NCBI GenBank assembly: GCA_958510875.1
Contig: OY294067.1
Coordinates: forward strand, 102,840,010-102,904,009
Source of the DNA: Endomychus coccineus
Taxonomy: Eukaryota > Arthropoda > Insecta > Coleoptera > Endomychidae
Reading direction: 5' to 3'
Length of the DNA: 64,000 bases
Shown here: positions 56,045 through 64,000 of the stretch, piece after piece
How positions within the stretch are numbered: the first letter of the stretch is position 1
How the letters are laid out: each line of letters opens with the position of its first letter
Notes under the pieces: generated by a model
Told to the model about the DNA's origin: nothing
Database searches by the model: none
What the model saw: the letters and a program-made list of their open reading frames with translations, nothing else
Position numbers and translations under genes: made by a program

Positions 56045-57478
56045 CTAAACAATCATAGGTTCTTCATTATTATGTCTCTCTGCAGCATCAGATACGGTAT
56101 GAAGTATTTCGGTCGAAGGATACTTAACATTGGCAGCATGACGGGCATATCCAAGGTACCAAAGTACGCTAGCTACATGCGAACATGTACCCAATGTACG
56201 ACTTCCTGATTTGCACGTACAGTGGTACCCCTGAATTGGCACACCTTCCAAACTGACATTGTACTTGATCCACAGTTGGTATTTGATACTATTTCGATGA
56301 CGAGATTTTATTCTCATCCTCAATAGACCTGGAATTTCAATACGGTCGTCGAATTCAAATAAAACGTTTCCCAAATCCTGTCTATTATCTTGTACATAAG
56401 ATGGAGCTATTTTTATCTGGAAAATTCCGAATGTTAGTTCTCGTAGGTACTCCAAACTGAGTACTGGAAAATTTAGTAATTGGTTTTCCTCCATTGGAAA
56501 CCATCTACCATGTCTTCGTAGCAGACCCTCTTCTCCTATTCTCAATTGGAGTTCATTTATTTCATTGACACGGTTTAACATTATCTGAGCTAGCTCAGCA
56601 TTGGCTCCTTCCATGGTAATTGGTTCATGATACTTATTGATTATCGCACATGCTACTCTGATATAGTCTCCTATATGCAGAACTTGTGGCATTGGTACAG
56701 TATCTCTGAAGAATTTGAACATATTCTTTATATGACCGTTTCTAGCTTCTACAATCCATCTCGTTTTCGTAACTAGTCTAGATGAATTTGCCTCTTCGGT
56801 TGTAAGCTGATGCTGTCCACCACCAAGTGCTACGGGCATTTTTACTACTATACCTAAGTCACCCAAGAAATTCTGTGCGTCACGGTATCCCCTATCTAAC
56901 ATGAAAATATCACCTTCTTGGAACCAGTTCCTCAGACCCATTAAATCTCGTTCATACTCATGTCTCAACATTGCCGCATCATTATTTCTTGAATCAGAGA
57001 AATAAGGACCGTGAACATCTAGGATATAACCATTGGGAGCAACAATCAATGCAGGTTTCAAAAGATGGTAACCCTTGTGTACACAGTATGATTGACGTAA
57101 TACTTGAAATGTCCGACTTTTGGGTATTTTTATGTACGTCCCGTCAATATAAGCTATTGCTCTTCGATAATTTGGTTCAGGATTGTAAAGGGTATTTGCA
57201 AAATCCGTAACATGTCTAGTAATATATTGGCCCCTCTCTATATGCTGATACCCTACATTTTGTGGAACGAATTGTTGTAATAATGATACACGCACTTTTT
57301 GAATTGCCAAGCTCACAGCTTGACGACTGGAATAGGAAAACATGCCCATCAAGAATTGATCGGAAAGTCCTTGTCGTAATTTGCACAAGAAACATAACAA
57401 ATCTTTCTTCGCTATTGCTCTATTTTTCTGATGAATATTGACGCGATTGCAAAATTCAAAGAGGTCTGTAAACTGCAC
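56045..57478 (-). CDS. Transposase catalytic DDE domain plus SWIM finger (frame 2)
   Basis: About 477 codons open, with no ATG at its beginning (the first codon is GTG), so it must be reached by frameshift or be a broken continuation of the upstream frame. Landmarks: a helical segment QFTDLFEFCNRVNIHQKNRA, AYIDGTYIKIPKS (first Asp), HGPYFSDSRNNDAAML, FMLDRGYRDAQNFL (second Asp), TRWIVEARNGHIKNMFKFF (Glu), then a C-terminal SWIM-type zinc finger, YHCTCKSGSRTLGTCSHVAS, before the stop. The DDE triad and finger are intact and there are no internal stops, so this is among the best preserved TE genes in the window. It acts by cut-and-paste on the long TIRs. Confidence 0.85.
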   Translation of the reverse strand: MQFTDLFEFCNRVNIHQKNRAIAKKDLLCFLCKLRQGLSDQFLMGMFSYSSRQAVSLAIQKVRVSLLQQFVPQNVGYQHIERGQYITRHVTDFANTLYNPEPNYRRAIAYIDGTYIKIPKSRTFQVLRQSYCVHKGYHLLKPALIVAPNGYILDVHGPYFSDSRNNDAAMLRHEYERDLMGLRNWFQEGDIFMLDRGYRDAQNFLGDLGIVVKMPVALGGGQHQLTTEEANSSRLVTKTRWIVEARNGHIKNMFKFFRDTVPMPQVLHIGDYIRVACAIINKYHEPITMEGANAELAQIMLNRVNEINELQLRIGEEGLLRRHGRWFPMEENQLLNFPVLSLEYLRELTFGIFQIKIAPSYVQDNRQDLGNVLFEFDDRIEIPGLLRMRIKSRHRNSIKYQLWIKYNVSLEGVPIQGYHCTCKSGSRTLGTCSHVASVLWYLGYARHAANVKYPSTEILHTVSDAAERHNNEEPMIV

Positions 57479-58062
57479 TTTTTTATTGGAGTTAACGCCT
57501 GGAACTCTTCATCAGTAAAATTATCCTCGTTATTGTATTTATTTGTTGATTTATAGTTCAGCACAGCTTCTCGTAACGATACTAACATATGTTTGAGTTC
57601 ATTACCTTTCAAATTGTATGGTCTTGTTATTCCTCTAAGCCCATTCATAAAAGGTGGCAGAAGATGTTCCTCCTCATTCAAATGACCACCACAGATTCTG
57701 ACGCCGTCAGGTGCAAACATTCCGGTCTTCAGAAATACATCCAACCTACCAGAAGGTGACATTCTACCAAGATTTTCAAATCTACCACATACAAAACATG
57801 ACGTATGAGAGGTTCGCAACAAAACTTTAAGTACAGTTGGATCGGGATCTTCTTCATAAGCTTGTATCTCTGAGAGAATACTCAAATGACAGTTTCGGCA
57901 AATCCTCGTCTGTTCAATAAAAGGTATTTGAGGCAATTCTAATTCATTCCTTCGACGTTCGGCAATGGCTCTGCTTTCTTCGTCCAAACGTACCATTTGC
58001 CTTGGTGTTCCATTGTACTCACAAACAAAACATTCAAATCTCACTGCGAAATTATACGCCAT
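57412..58062 (-). CDS. Transposase N-terminal part, zinc-binding (frame 1)
   Basis: 217 codons including the stop, starting MAYNFAVRFECFVCEYNG at 58062; an in-frame TTG at 58092 is not a likely start. Paired Cys motifs (FECFVCEY, RICRNCHL, CFVCGRFE, ICGGHLNEEEH) suggest one or two zinc-binding modules for DNA recognition, probably covering residues 8-120. From about residue 190 (TDEEFQALTPIKK) the protein should continue into the next frame; in frame 1 it runs about 26 codons more and stops. The junction is an A AAA AAG heptamer at 57484-57478. No recognised standalone family, so it reads as the front half of the transposase. Confidence 0.72.
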   Translation of the reverse strand: MAYNFAVRFECFVCEYNGTPRQMVRLDEESRAIAERRRNELELPQIPFIEQTRICRNCHLSILSEIQAYEEDPDPTVLKVLLRTSHTSCFVCGRFENLGRMSPSGRLDVFLKTGMFAPDGVRICGGHLNEEEHLLPPFMNGLRGITRPYNLKGNELKHMLVSLREAVLNYKSTNKYNNEDNFTDEEFQALTPIKKCSLQTSLNFAIASIFIRKIEQ

Positions 58063-59779
58063 ATTCAACTTTATATTGACATGAAGTAACAAACAAACAA
58101 AACCTTGCTAGAAACTTTGACATCATTTCCAAAGCCATCTACAGAAAAATGTGTTTTTCTGCAGTAAAGGGATGTAATGTTTTCATATTATCCATTAGGT
58201 ACCCTTCAAGTTCGAGAATGAATAAACAATTTTTAAAAGAAATCTGGACTATATTTTTATACAGGGTGGGGCAATAGTGTGTCTTTCGATTTCTAGAGTT
58301 GTTCTATTGTGATATCGACTTGAAAACGAAAGTTAACTAGACAACAGAATCTAGCACAAGAATGTTTTGCATTTACAGGGCGATACAAAAAAAATCGGGT
58401 TGGAAGGTGAAGTGCATTATTTTAAAAAGAAATATCATTAATAATAATAATAAAAATAATGATAATGATATATATTAGTGAATTTTTCAAACATCTACAT
58501 AACCTCCATTCACCACTACACCTACTATTACTGATTGTCTCTGAATCACTTGGACGTTACGACTTTTTGGTCGAAATTGGGTAGTCCATTTGCAGATGCA
58601 TACCTTGAAAATCCCTGACGTTAAGATGATAGATTTAGAAAGAAAAAAAAAGGCCATTTTATAGACAGACTTGTAATATTTCTCATTCTTTTTCATGGCC
58701 TAAAATTATTCAGGATGGTCGAACAATATTTTTCAGTAGGTACGGAACTTTTCGAATATAACTTTCGATTTCTTTTAAAAGGAACACTCCTTATATTTTT
58801 CGACTATGTGATGTAGAATACGGTGTAGAATAGGATTCATAAACATTTTTTCATTGTAGATCCCTAAGACGATTTGTAACCATTTTCGAATTATTGCACT
58901 TTAAAAATTGTAAGTAGCTGGAACACACTGTATAATTGACCAAATGTAACAACACCAAAGAAAAATACTTTTAACAGTATGTCATAGTAATGACTGTTTA
59001 GATCTTGATTATTCGGAAAAGTGATTATTATCCAGGATAACGTTTCGTGTTGTTTAACAATGAAGAACAAATGAAAGTTTTCATTGACCTCTAGCGCCAA
59101 AACCAGCCTATAGAAAAAGTTGTGCCCATTGAACTTTTTGTTCGGAATGACTTGGACTATAACATATCAAAAATTCAGCCAATTCGACAGGGGGCCACTT
59201 TCCCTACTAAAGTGTGCGGTATCCTTTAACTAAGAAATCCGCGGAATTTGTAATATCAGAGGAAGCATTATCCGAATTTTGCTGAGCCATTCATTCTAAC
59301 TACGGATGCCTGTAAGACGGGAATATCAGCTATTGGCTATTCTTAGTCAGGACCGGGGGCCGGCTTTGAGAGGCCCATCGCGTACGCTAGTAAGAAATTA
59401 AATAGAGCGTAAATGAATTATTCGACTACGGAGTTGGAAGGTTTGGTTTGGTGTTAAATATTATCGTTGTTATTTGCATTCCAAGCGTTTTCACTTAGTT
59501 ACTGACCACCGTCCCCTGAAGTGGATTCTGTCACTTAAGGATCCAAATTCGCGTTTAGCACGTTGGGCATTAACGTTATCAGAGTATGATTTTGAGATAG
59601 TACATAGAGCAGGTACAAAAATGGGGAATGTAGATGCGTTAAGTCGTATGCATACCAAAGAAGTAATTAAGATAGATGAGGAACTTGTAAATTCGTTAAA
59701 TGCAGAACTTTTCTTTCAGCTTGGAATTCTTAGCATTAGAAACATTTTCACTAGTGCATTGCGTGTCGCAAGATTTTAA

Positions 59780-59972
59780 AATGGCAAAGGTATAGCGTTA
59801 GAGTTCCGGAAACGGTTTGGACAAGTGAAAAAACTGGAAGCACAAGATGAACTTGTCGGAGAGGTAGCTACTCTCGTGTTACCAGAACGAAACGTACATT
59901 ACTTGATAACGAAAGGTGCATATTTCAAAAAACCTATTTATCAGAGCTTGTGTGATTGTTTAATAGAATTGA
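59780..59972 (+). pseudogene. Macro-domain-like segment in gypsy element
   Basis: Reads MAKGIALEFRKRFGQVKKLE, then VGEVATLVLP, NVHYLITKGAYFKKPIYQSL and LIEL. The pattern GIA-x2-F-x3-FG, a Gly-x-A-x-L strand and YYLITK with KPTY resembles the macro domain of OARD1-like ADP-ribose hydrolases. It follows the RNase H of the gypsy element after a stop, and is cut by the LTR at 59973, so the domain's second half is missing. The match is from recalled family patterns. Confidence 0.6.
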
Positions 59973-61146
59973 TGTAATATACACATTTTTCTTTGTTTTA
60001 ATTCTTGTACTTTATCGACTACCACCTCCTAGACAAAGGTACCCAACCTTGAACTTAATTAATTTCCTACTACTGTCTCTCTCCACTATCAACCTCACAG
60101 CGCTCCTCTGGTAGTGCGTGTCCTCAGGGCTTCCAGCAAATAATCGGAATTTGCAATCTGGCAATTAACCTTACCTTTCAACTACTTTAGTCATTATTAT
60201 TATTATTATGATATGCTGCCACCACCTACTTATTTGAGAGGATAAGCAGGAAGCCTCCGGTACTATCAATGCTTATCACTTTATAGGTAAACTTTGGGTT
60301 GGTCCCTTCATTAAATCAAAACCAATCGAACTTATGACCTGGATTTATTCTTAATAACTTTAATAGGACAAATATAATTATATGGATATATAGAGACTAT
60401 TACAACAAAACTAAATGGTCACTAAGCCTTACCGTCGTGACAGAATAAACAAAAGGAATAGTGGTTTCTGAATTGAATCTCAAAAAAAAAGTCCTTTACA
60501 ACCTTTTACCACATTAATACTCTAGTCAGCGGAAATCATTCAGTATAATTATCTAGATCTCAGACTTACCCCCTTGTTGTCTAACCTTCCCCCAATATTT
60601 GGTCCCCTACCACTCACTACTTTTAATTCACTGGACGAGTCGGTGCCAATGATATAGGAAAGAACTTATTTATTTAACAATGATAACATATCGGAGTTCC
60701 GGGCTGTCCTCTGAATCGAATTAATTAACAACTTAATTTGATTACAACATCACAACTTAGTCACCAAATTTTATCTTTAAGAGAAAGGAATGAATTGACT
60801 TCGGCTTTAATAATACACAACTTGAGTATGGACCAGCCAGAACTGCCTTCTTCCCTCTTGAAGAAAGAGTTTTATCAAAGCAGCACAGTCTCTATACCCC
60901 CTAGCTTACTTCCCACCCCTCTGTAACATTTATTCCTAGCTCCCTGTTTTCGCTGATGTCATATTTTTTATTGATAACACCTTCGTGTGAGTACAGAGTA
61001 TCGGTTCATATCTTCGGCGGCAAAGGACTTTCATTGTTTCAATCCAGACTAATATTGCCTTAACTCGATAAGATTATCGCAACATACAACAGGCTACCTT
61101 ACAATGAGAAGCTACGATTTTCATAATTACTATTTATTCCATTACA
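59973..61146 (-). repeat. LTR of a second, reversed gypsy element
   Basis: Bounded by TGTAAT and ATTACA, about 1174 bp, next to a polypurine tract on the minus strand. On minus it is the 3' LTR: integrase, then tract, then LTR. The matching 5' LTR is not in the window. Confidence 0.7.
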
Positions 61147-61165
61147 CCCCCCCCCCTTAAAAAAG
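61147..61165 (-). other. Polypurine tract of the reversed gypsy element
   Basis: On minus CTTTTTTAAGGGGGGGGGG abuts the TGTAAT of the LTR, as a plus-strand primer should. Confidence 0.7.
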
Positions 61166-61199
61166 ATCATTCACCCCTGCGGCGATTCATCACTCAAAC

Positions 61200-61985
61200 T
61201 CTCCTTTTGCTCTCCTACAATTGGGTAATTGTTCAACCTCCTCATCGGCCTTTAGTATTATTTCCTCTCCGTCAGACTTTTCTGATACTTCGGCCTTAAA
61301 TCGTTTCAACCTATTCACATGAATCAATTGTGTTTTATGTGTGCCGACCTGTTTAATAACAACGGTGACAGGGCCTTTTTGTTCGATGACTCTGAAAGGA
61401 CCTTGTCACGGCCGTCGCAATTTTTTTGATAAACCCATTGTACAACTAGAGTAGAGTCGTACAAACATACTATATCTCCTAAGGAAACCTTTTTTGTATT
61501 CTTGTTTGCATATTCTAACCGTTTGTTCTTTGAAACTTCGCTTTTCCCTTTTGCCTTAGAGAAGGCATCATTTAAACGTTCCATCATTTCTGATGCAAAA
61601 TTATTATCATAGTCATACTTAATACGCCTAGGCTTCATAATTTCATCGAATAGGAGCACTATATCCCTTCCATGCATTAAGAAAAACGGACTAAACCTCG
61701 TAGAACTATGTATGGTCGACCTGTATGCTAACATATGGAACCCATTCGTCCCAGTCTGTTTGAGCGGGTGAAATATAGTGAGATAAGATATCTTTCAATA
61801 CTCGGTGAGTTCGTTCTAACATACCATTAGACTGAGGGTGATATGCAGTCTGAAGTTTATCTATTTTTAATAGTCGGCAAACTTCCTTGAATAGCTTAGA
61901 GACAAAATTCGCGCATAGAACTCCCACGCCTGCAAATGATTTGTGTGACGAAGTCCTTGGCAATTGTTTCTGCACTTTGATTCGG
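61200..61985 (-). pseudogene. Ty3/gypsy integrase C-terminal part
   Basis: On minus: LFKEVCRLLKIDKLQTAYHP with the conserved QSNGMLERTHRVL helix, DWDEWVPYVS, then after a frame change MLAYRSTIHSSTRFSPFFLM and a chromodomain-free basic tail region. The front of the core (from about 61985) is frameshifted and truncated, and the upstream pol and gag are absent. It belongs with the LTR at 59973-61146. Confidence 0.78.
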
Positions 61986-63260
61986 AATTGGAATTACTTC
62001 CGGGAAAAAGAATTAATAAAAGTAACCTTAAATAATCGAAAGAGGATAGAAAAATGTTCGAGGATCGAAGGAGGCCTAGTGGAAAAATCAACAATCTAAA
62101 AACCAAAGTTTTTCCATTAAAATTTTTAAAGTGGTCGTGTTAGTTTAGTGTAATTTTCAAAATAATAATTTCATAACAAAATATGGTTTATTATTCGTTG
62201 AAAGAAATTGATACCCTCCAATTTTTATTATTATTCTTATAATTTCGTAGATATTCATTAATATTGGATGTGACCGTGTGCGGCAGTGTGATTGTGAATT
62301 GTTTAATTTTTCTTTAAATTTTCAGGAAACCGAATCTCAATATTTTTTGAAATTTTGAACGCTTGTAAAAATAGACCATACATTATATAAATAGAAATTG
62401 GTACCTAAGCATTTTAGGGTATGCCGAATAAGATGAAATAGTCAGATTTTTGAAACAAAGATCGCTAATACGACTTTCCGAAGCTTGGGGTATAAGCATG
62501 ATCGTGGTAGGTGGTTTCAGGCTCAAAATATCCTGCTCCGAACCCTCTTCAAACCAAAAAAATATTGACATTGAGCACACCAACGAACTCGGATATACCT
62601 TCGTTGGAGCACACACTCATTTTGGCTTTGAAATTCATACTGAATTATTATCGCCAGGATATGTGCCATCTAGTGATAAACTAGGTAACTAACCTGTTTG
62701 CTAGGTTCTAACTGAATTATACAATATAGATTTCTGTGCCTGGAATGGATGTCTCCGTAAACCATTAGGAGATGGTGCAAATATTGGGTTTGTCAATAAC
62801 TATCGCGTAGTGTAGTAGATGTGTAGTAAACCCAAATAACATAGTATTCGTGGTAACTTGCGCATTACGTCATCGATGTTTATCTACCTACATATTTTTT
62901 TATATATTGCATATCTATAATTGTATAATAGAAAGTAGAGTACGTATAGGTGTAAATAATGAACAGTTCGTTCTAGTCAAATACATATTTACGATATACA
63001 TTCCATGTTCTGTGATAATTGATTTGATGTTTTTATGTTGTATTTGTTCGTTTAAGTGTTTCAAATGGGCCATTAATCCTGCCGCCGGGGTATTTTCAGC
63101 CAAGTGATAAGTGCATTCCATTCTATCGGATATCAAATCGCTAATCGATGATAGTAAGTAAAAAAAGTATATTTAAACAAACCAAGGATGTGCGGATAAT
63201 GAATAGTTTGTTTATTCTTACAATAAGTAGGGTCGTGTACGTATTTTTACCAATATTTAA
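61986..63260. other. Intergenic, no gene recognised
   Basis: No TE domain or repeat recognised. The plus frame at 62450-62692 (TNELGYTFVGAHTHFGFEI) is open for 80 codons but I know no family for it. The right part presumably includes the 5' region of the next gene. Confidence 0.4.
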
Positions 63261-64000
63261 ATGGCAACTGATAATGATAAAGACATTCCACAATGGAAAA
63301 AAGATTTGATAGCTCGACTCCGTATCCAAAACAAGTGTAGCACATCTATAACGGTCTGGAGGCAGCCGTTCGCGGGTCCCCCTCAAAGCTTATCGGCTGC
63401 AGTCGGGCGTGCGGGACAACAACCTAGCCTAACTTCTACTTGCACCTCTTCACCAGTAAGTGATTCGCGTCCAAGCGTACCCTGGCAATGTAACGAAGTG
63501 CCTGCAACGTGTTCAGAATCTAATAAAATGGTGCAAGAAAGAGCTTGGATCGATTACAAATACGATTCCTTCGAAACAGTCAGTGAATCGTTAGAGAACG
63601 GCAATTATTGTAAAAGTTCAGACTCTGATTCATCGGAAGAAATACACTTCGGACCCGGTATTGTAAATAAACTGAAGAACAAATACCTTAGTTTGGCATT
63701 ACGTAGAGAGAACCATGGCAGATCTAGACCTTCTATTCACAATCTTCGAAAAGCAACATCACTCGAAAATATGCTTGACGAAGATGATCCTCCTAAAGGA
63801 TCGGTTACGTTTAAAGCTCGCTTGTTTCAATCGAGATTGAACGGAAGCAATGACACCGCGAAGAATGTGCCGAACCGGTATAGAAATGTGAAACGTGTTG
63901 GTTCTGAATTGAAAAGGGCCCGTTCTGTCGAGGCGATCTCGAGCGTGGTTAAAGATGAAAATCTGACTGAAGATATAAAACCGAAGCGCGAGTCACTACA
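63261..64000 (+). CDS. Uncharacterised protein, 5' part, runs off the window
   Basis: Open from ATG 63261 to the end, 246 codons without a stop. The N-terminus MATDNDKDIPQWKKDLIARL resembles the W-K-x2-L/I-x-R-R start of phostensin/taperin-type PP1 adaptors, but this is only a motif likeness. The rest is Ser-rich and low-complexity, with a Glu/Ser/Asp stretch (DSDSSEEIHFGPGIVNKLKN), a segment KYLSLALRREN, and KGSVTFKARLF, which could be a PP1-docking RVxF variant (VTF). GC is higher than the surroundings, as expected for a real exon. No signal peptide or membrane segment. The gene continues beyond the window, so function is not assigned. Confidence 0.7.
   Translation, partial: MATDNDKDIPQWKKDLIARLRIQNKCSTSITVWRQPFAGPPQSLSAAVGRAGQQPSLTSTCTSSPVSDSRPSVPWQCNEVPATCSESNKMVQERAWIDYKYDSFETVSESLENGNYCKSSDSDSSEEIHFGPGIVNKLKNKYLSLALRRENHGRSRPSIHNLRKATSLENMLDEDDPPKGSVTFKARLFQSRLNGSNDTAKNVPNRYRNVKRVGSELKRARSVEAISSVVKDENLTEDIKPKRESL

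Larger units (their letters stand above)
55341..59224 (-). mobile_element. DDE_4/SWIM DNA transposon with about 310-bp TIRs
   Basis: Left arm 55341-55648 and right arm 58906-59224 are long inverted repeats beginning GGATACCGCACACTTTAGTA. The flanks suit a TA target duplication if the element starts with AA. Inside, two overlapping minus-strand frames together encode a transposase. Long TIRs plus a DDE_Tnp_4-type core resemble the PIF/Harbinger-related ISL2EU/IS4EU group, an assignment I make from memory of the group. Confidence 0.75.
54366..59972 (+). mobile_element. Ty3/gypsy retrotransposon remnant, interrupted
   Basis: The 5' part (54366-55340) carries an RT: DVTSAYHQIEMEETDKEK, MPFGLSNSPSTFQRFMN and LVYLDDIYVI (YLDD box), then the tether region ending at NPLIK. 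A DNA transposon (55341-59224) splits it. It resumes at 59225 with the RNase H (HLVTDHRPLKWILS, LSEYDFEIVHRAG and DALSRM). Beyond RNase H is a macro-domain-like stretch, then the element is cut by an LTR of another element. Stops and frameshifts mean it is dead. gag, protease and integrase are absent. Confidence 0.82.

Noticed and set aside
58891..59100. 69-residue ORF with repeated partner at the other end
   Set aside because: It is terminal inverted repeat sequence; the same text appears in the left arm.

Overview
This is a TE-rich, AT-rich animal nuclear window with spliced genes. The host proteins look insect-like: the SURF4 homologue begins MNIPNEY and ends KKRW, as I recall for fly Surf4. 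Crypton, R1-like, Penelope-like, FLYWCH/MULE and hAT remnants fit an insect such as a beetle or hemipteran, but the order cannot be fixed from the sequence alone. Host genes cover little of the window; most of the rest is nested and broken mobile DNA.

Host genes, left to right: (1) UBL5/Hub1 on minus (2974-3926), two exons separated by what looks like a U12-type intron; (2) a DGAT2/MOGAT-family acyltransferase on plus (20202-21305), two exons; (3) SURF4 on plus (32642-42117), five exons, introns full of TEs, with a diverged extra copy of its last exon 3.9 kb downstream; (4) NUBPL/IND1 on minus (48569-52202), five exons, with a one-base anomaly at the start of exon 3; (5) the open 5' end of an unrecognised gene on plus (63261 to the window end). 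There is no operon logic; the genes are unrelated in function (splicing-linked ubiquitin-like protein, lipid synthesis, ER cargo receptor, mitochondrial Fe-S assembly).

Mobile DNA: 4-5.5 kb carries MITEs; 5.5-9.25 kb is an almost perfect 1869-bp tandem duplication; 9.5-10.6 kb is a Crypton-like tyrosine recombinase; 12.4-15.0 and 16.4-17.7 kb are MULE remnants with FLYWCH or DDE domains; 25.5-30.7 kb is a ZMYM1-like hAT gene split by a non-LTR retrotransposon with a 4-bp target duplication; SURF4 intron 4 holds an R1-like element split by a 1.1-kb foldback element; 42.7-45.0 kb is a non-LTR element split by a hAT element with a perfect 8-bp target duplication; 53-62 kb is a pile of a non-LTR endonuclease fragment, a Ty3/gypsy element split by a long-TIR DDE/SWIM transposon, and a second gypsy element in reverse with an LTR of about 1.17 kb.

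Three signals stand out. First, a tiny element: a perfect 38-bp palindrome with no internal sequence, present in four full or shortened copies, every copy flanked by an 8-bp target duplication (one imperfect). One copy sits inside the Crypton gene, where removing it restores the reading frame. Second, a family of hammerhead ribozyme motifs, some with an intact core, in the same window as Penelope-like GIY-YIG fragments. Third, the U12-type intron in UBL5, a gene whose product itself acts in splicing.
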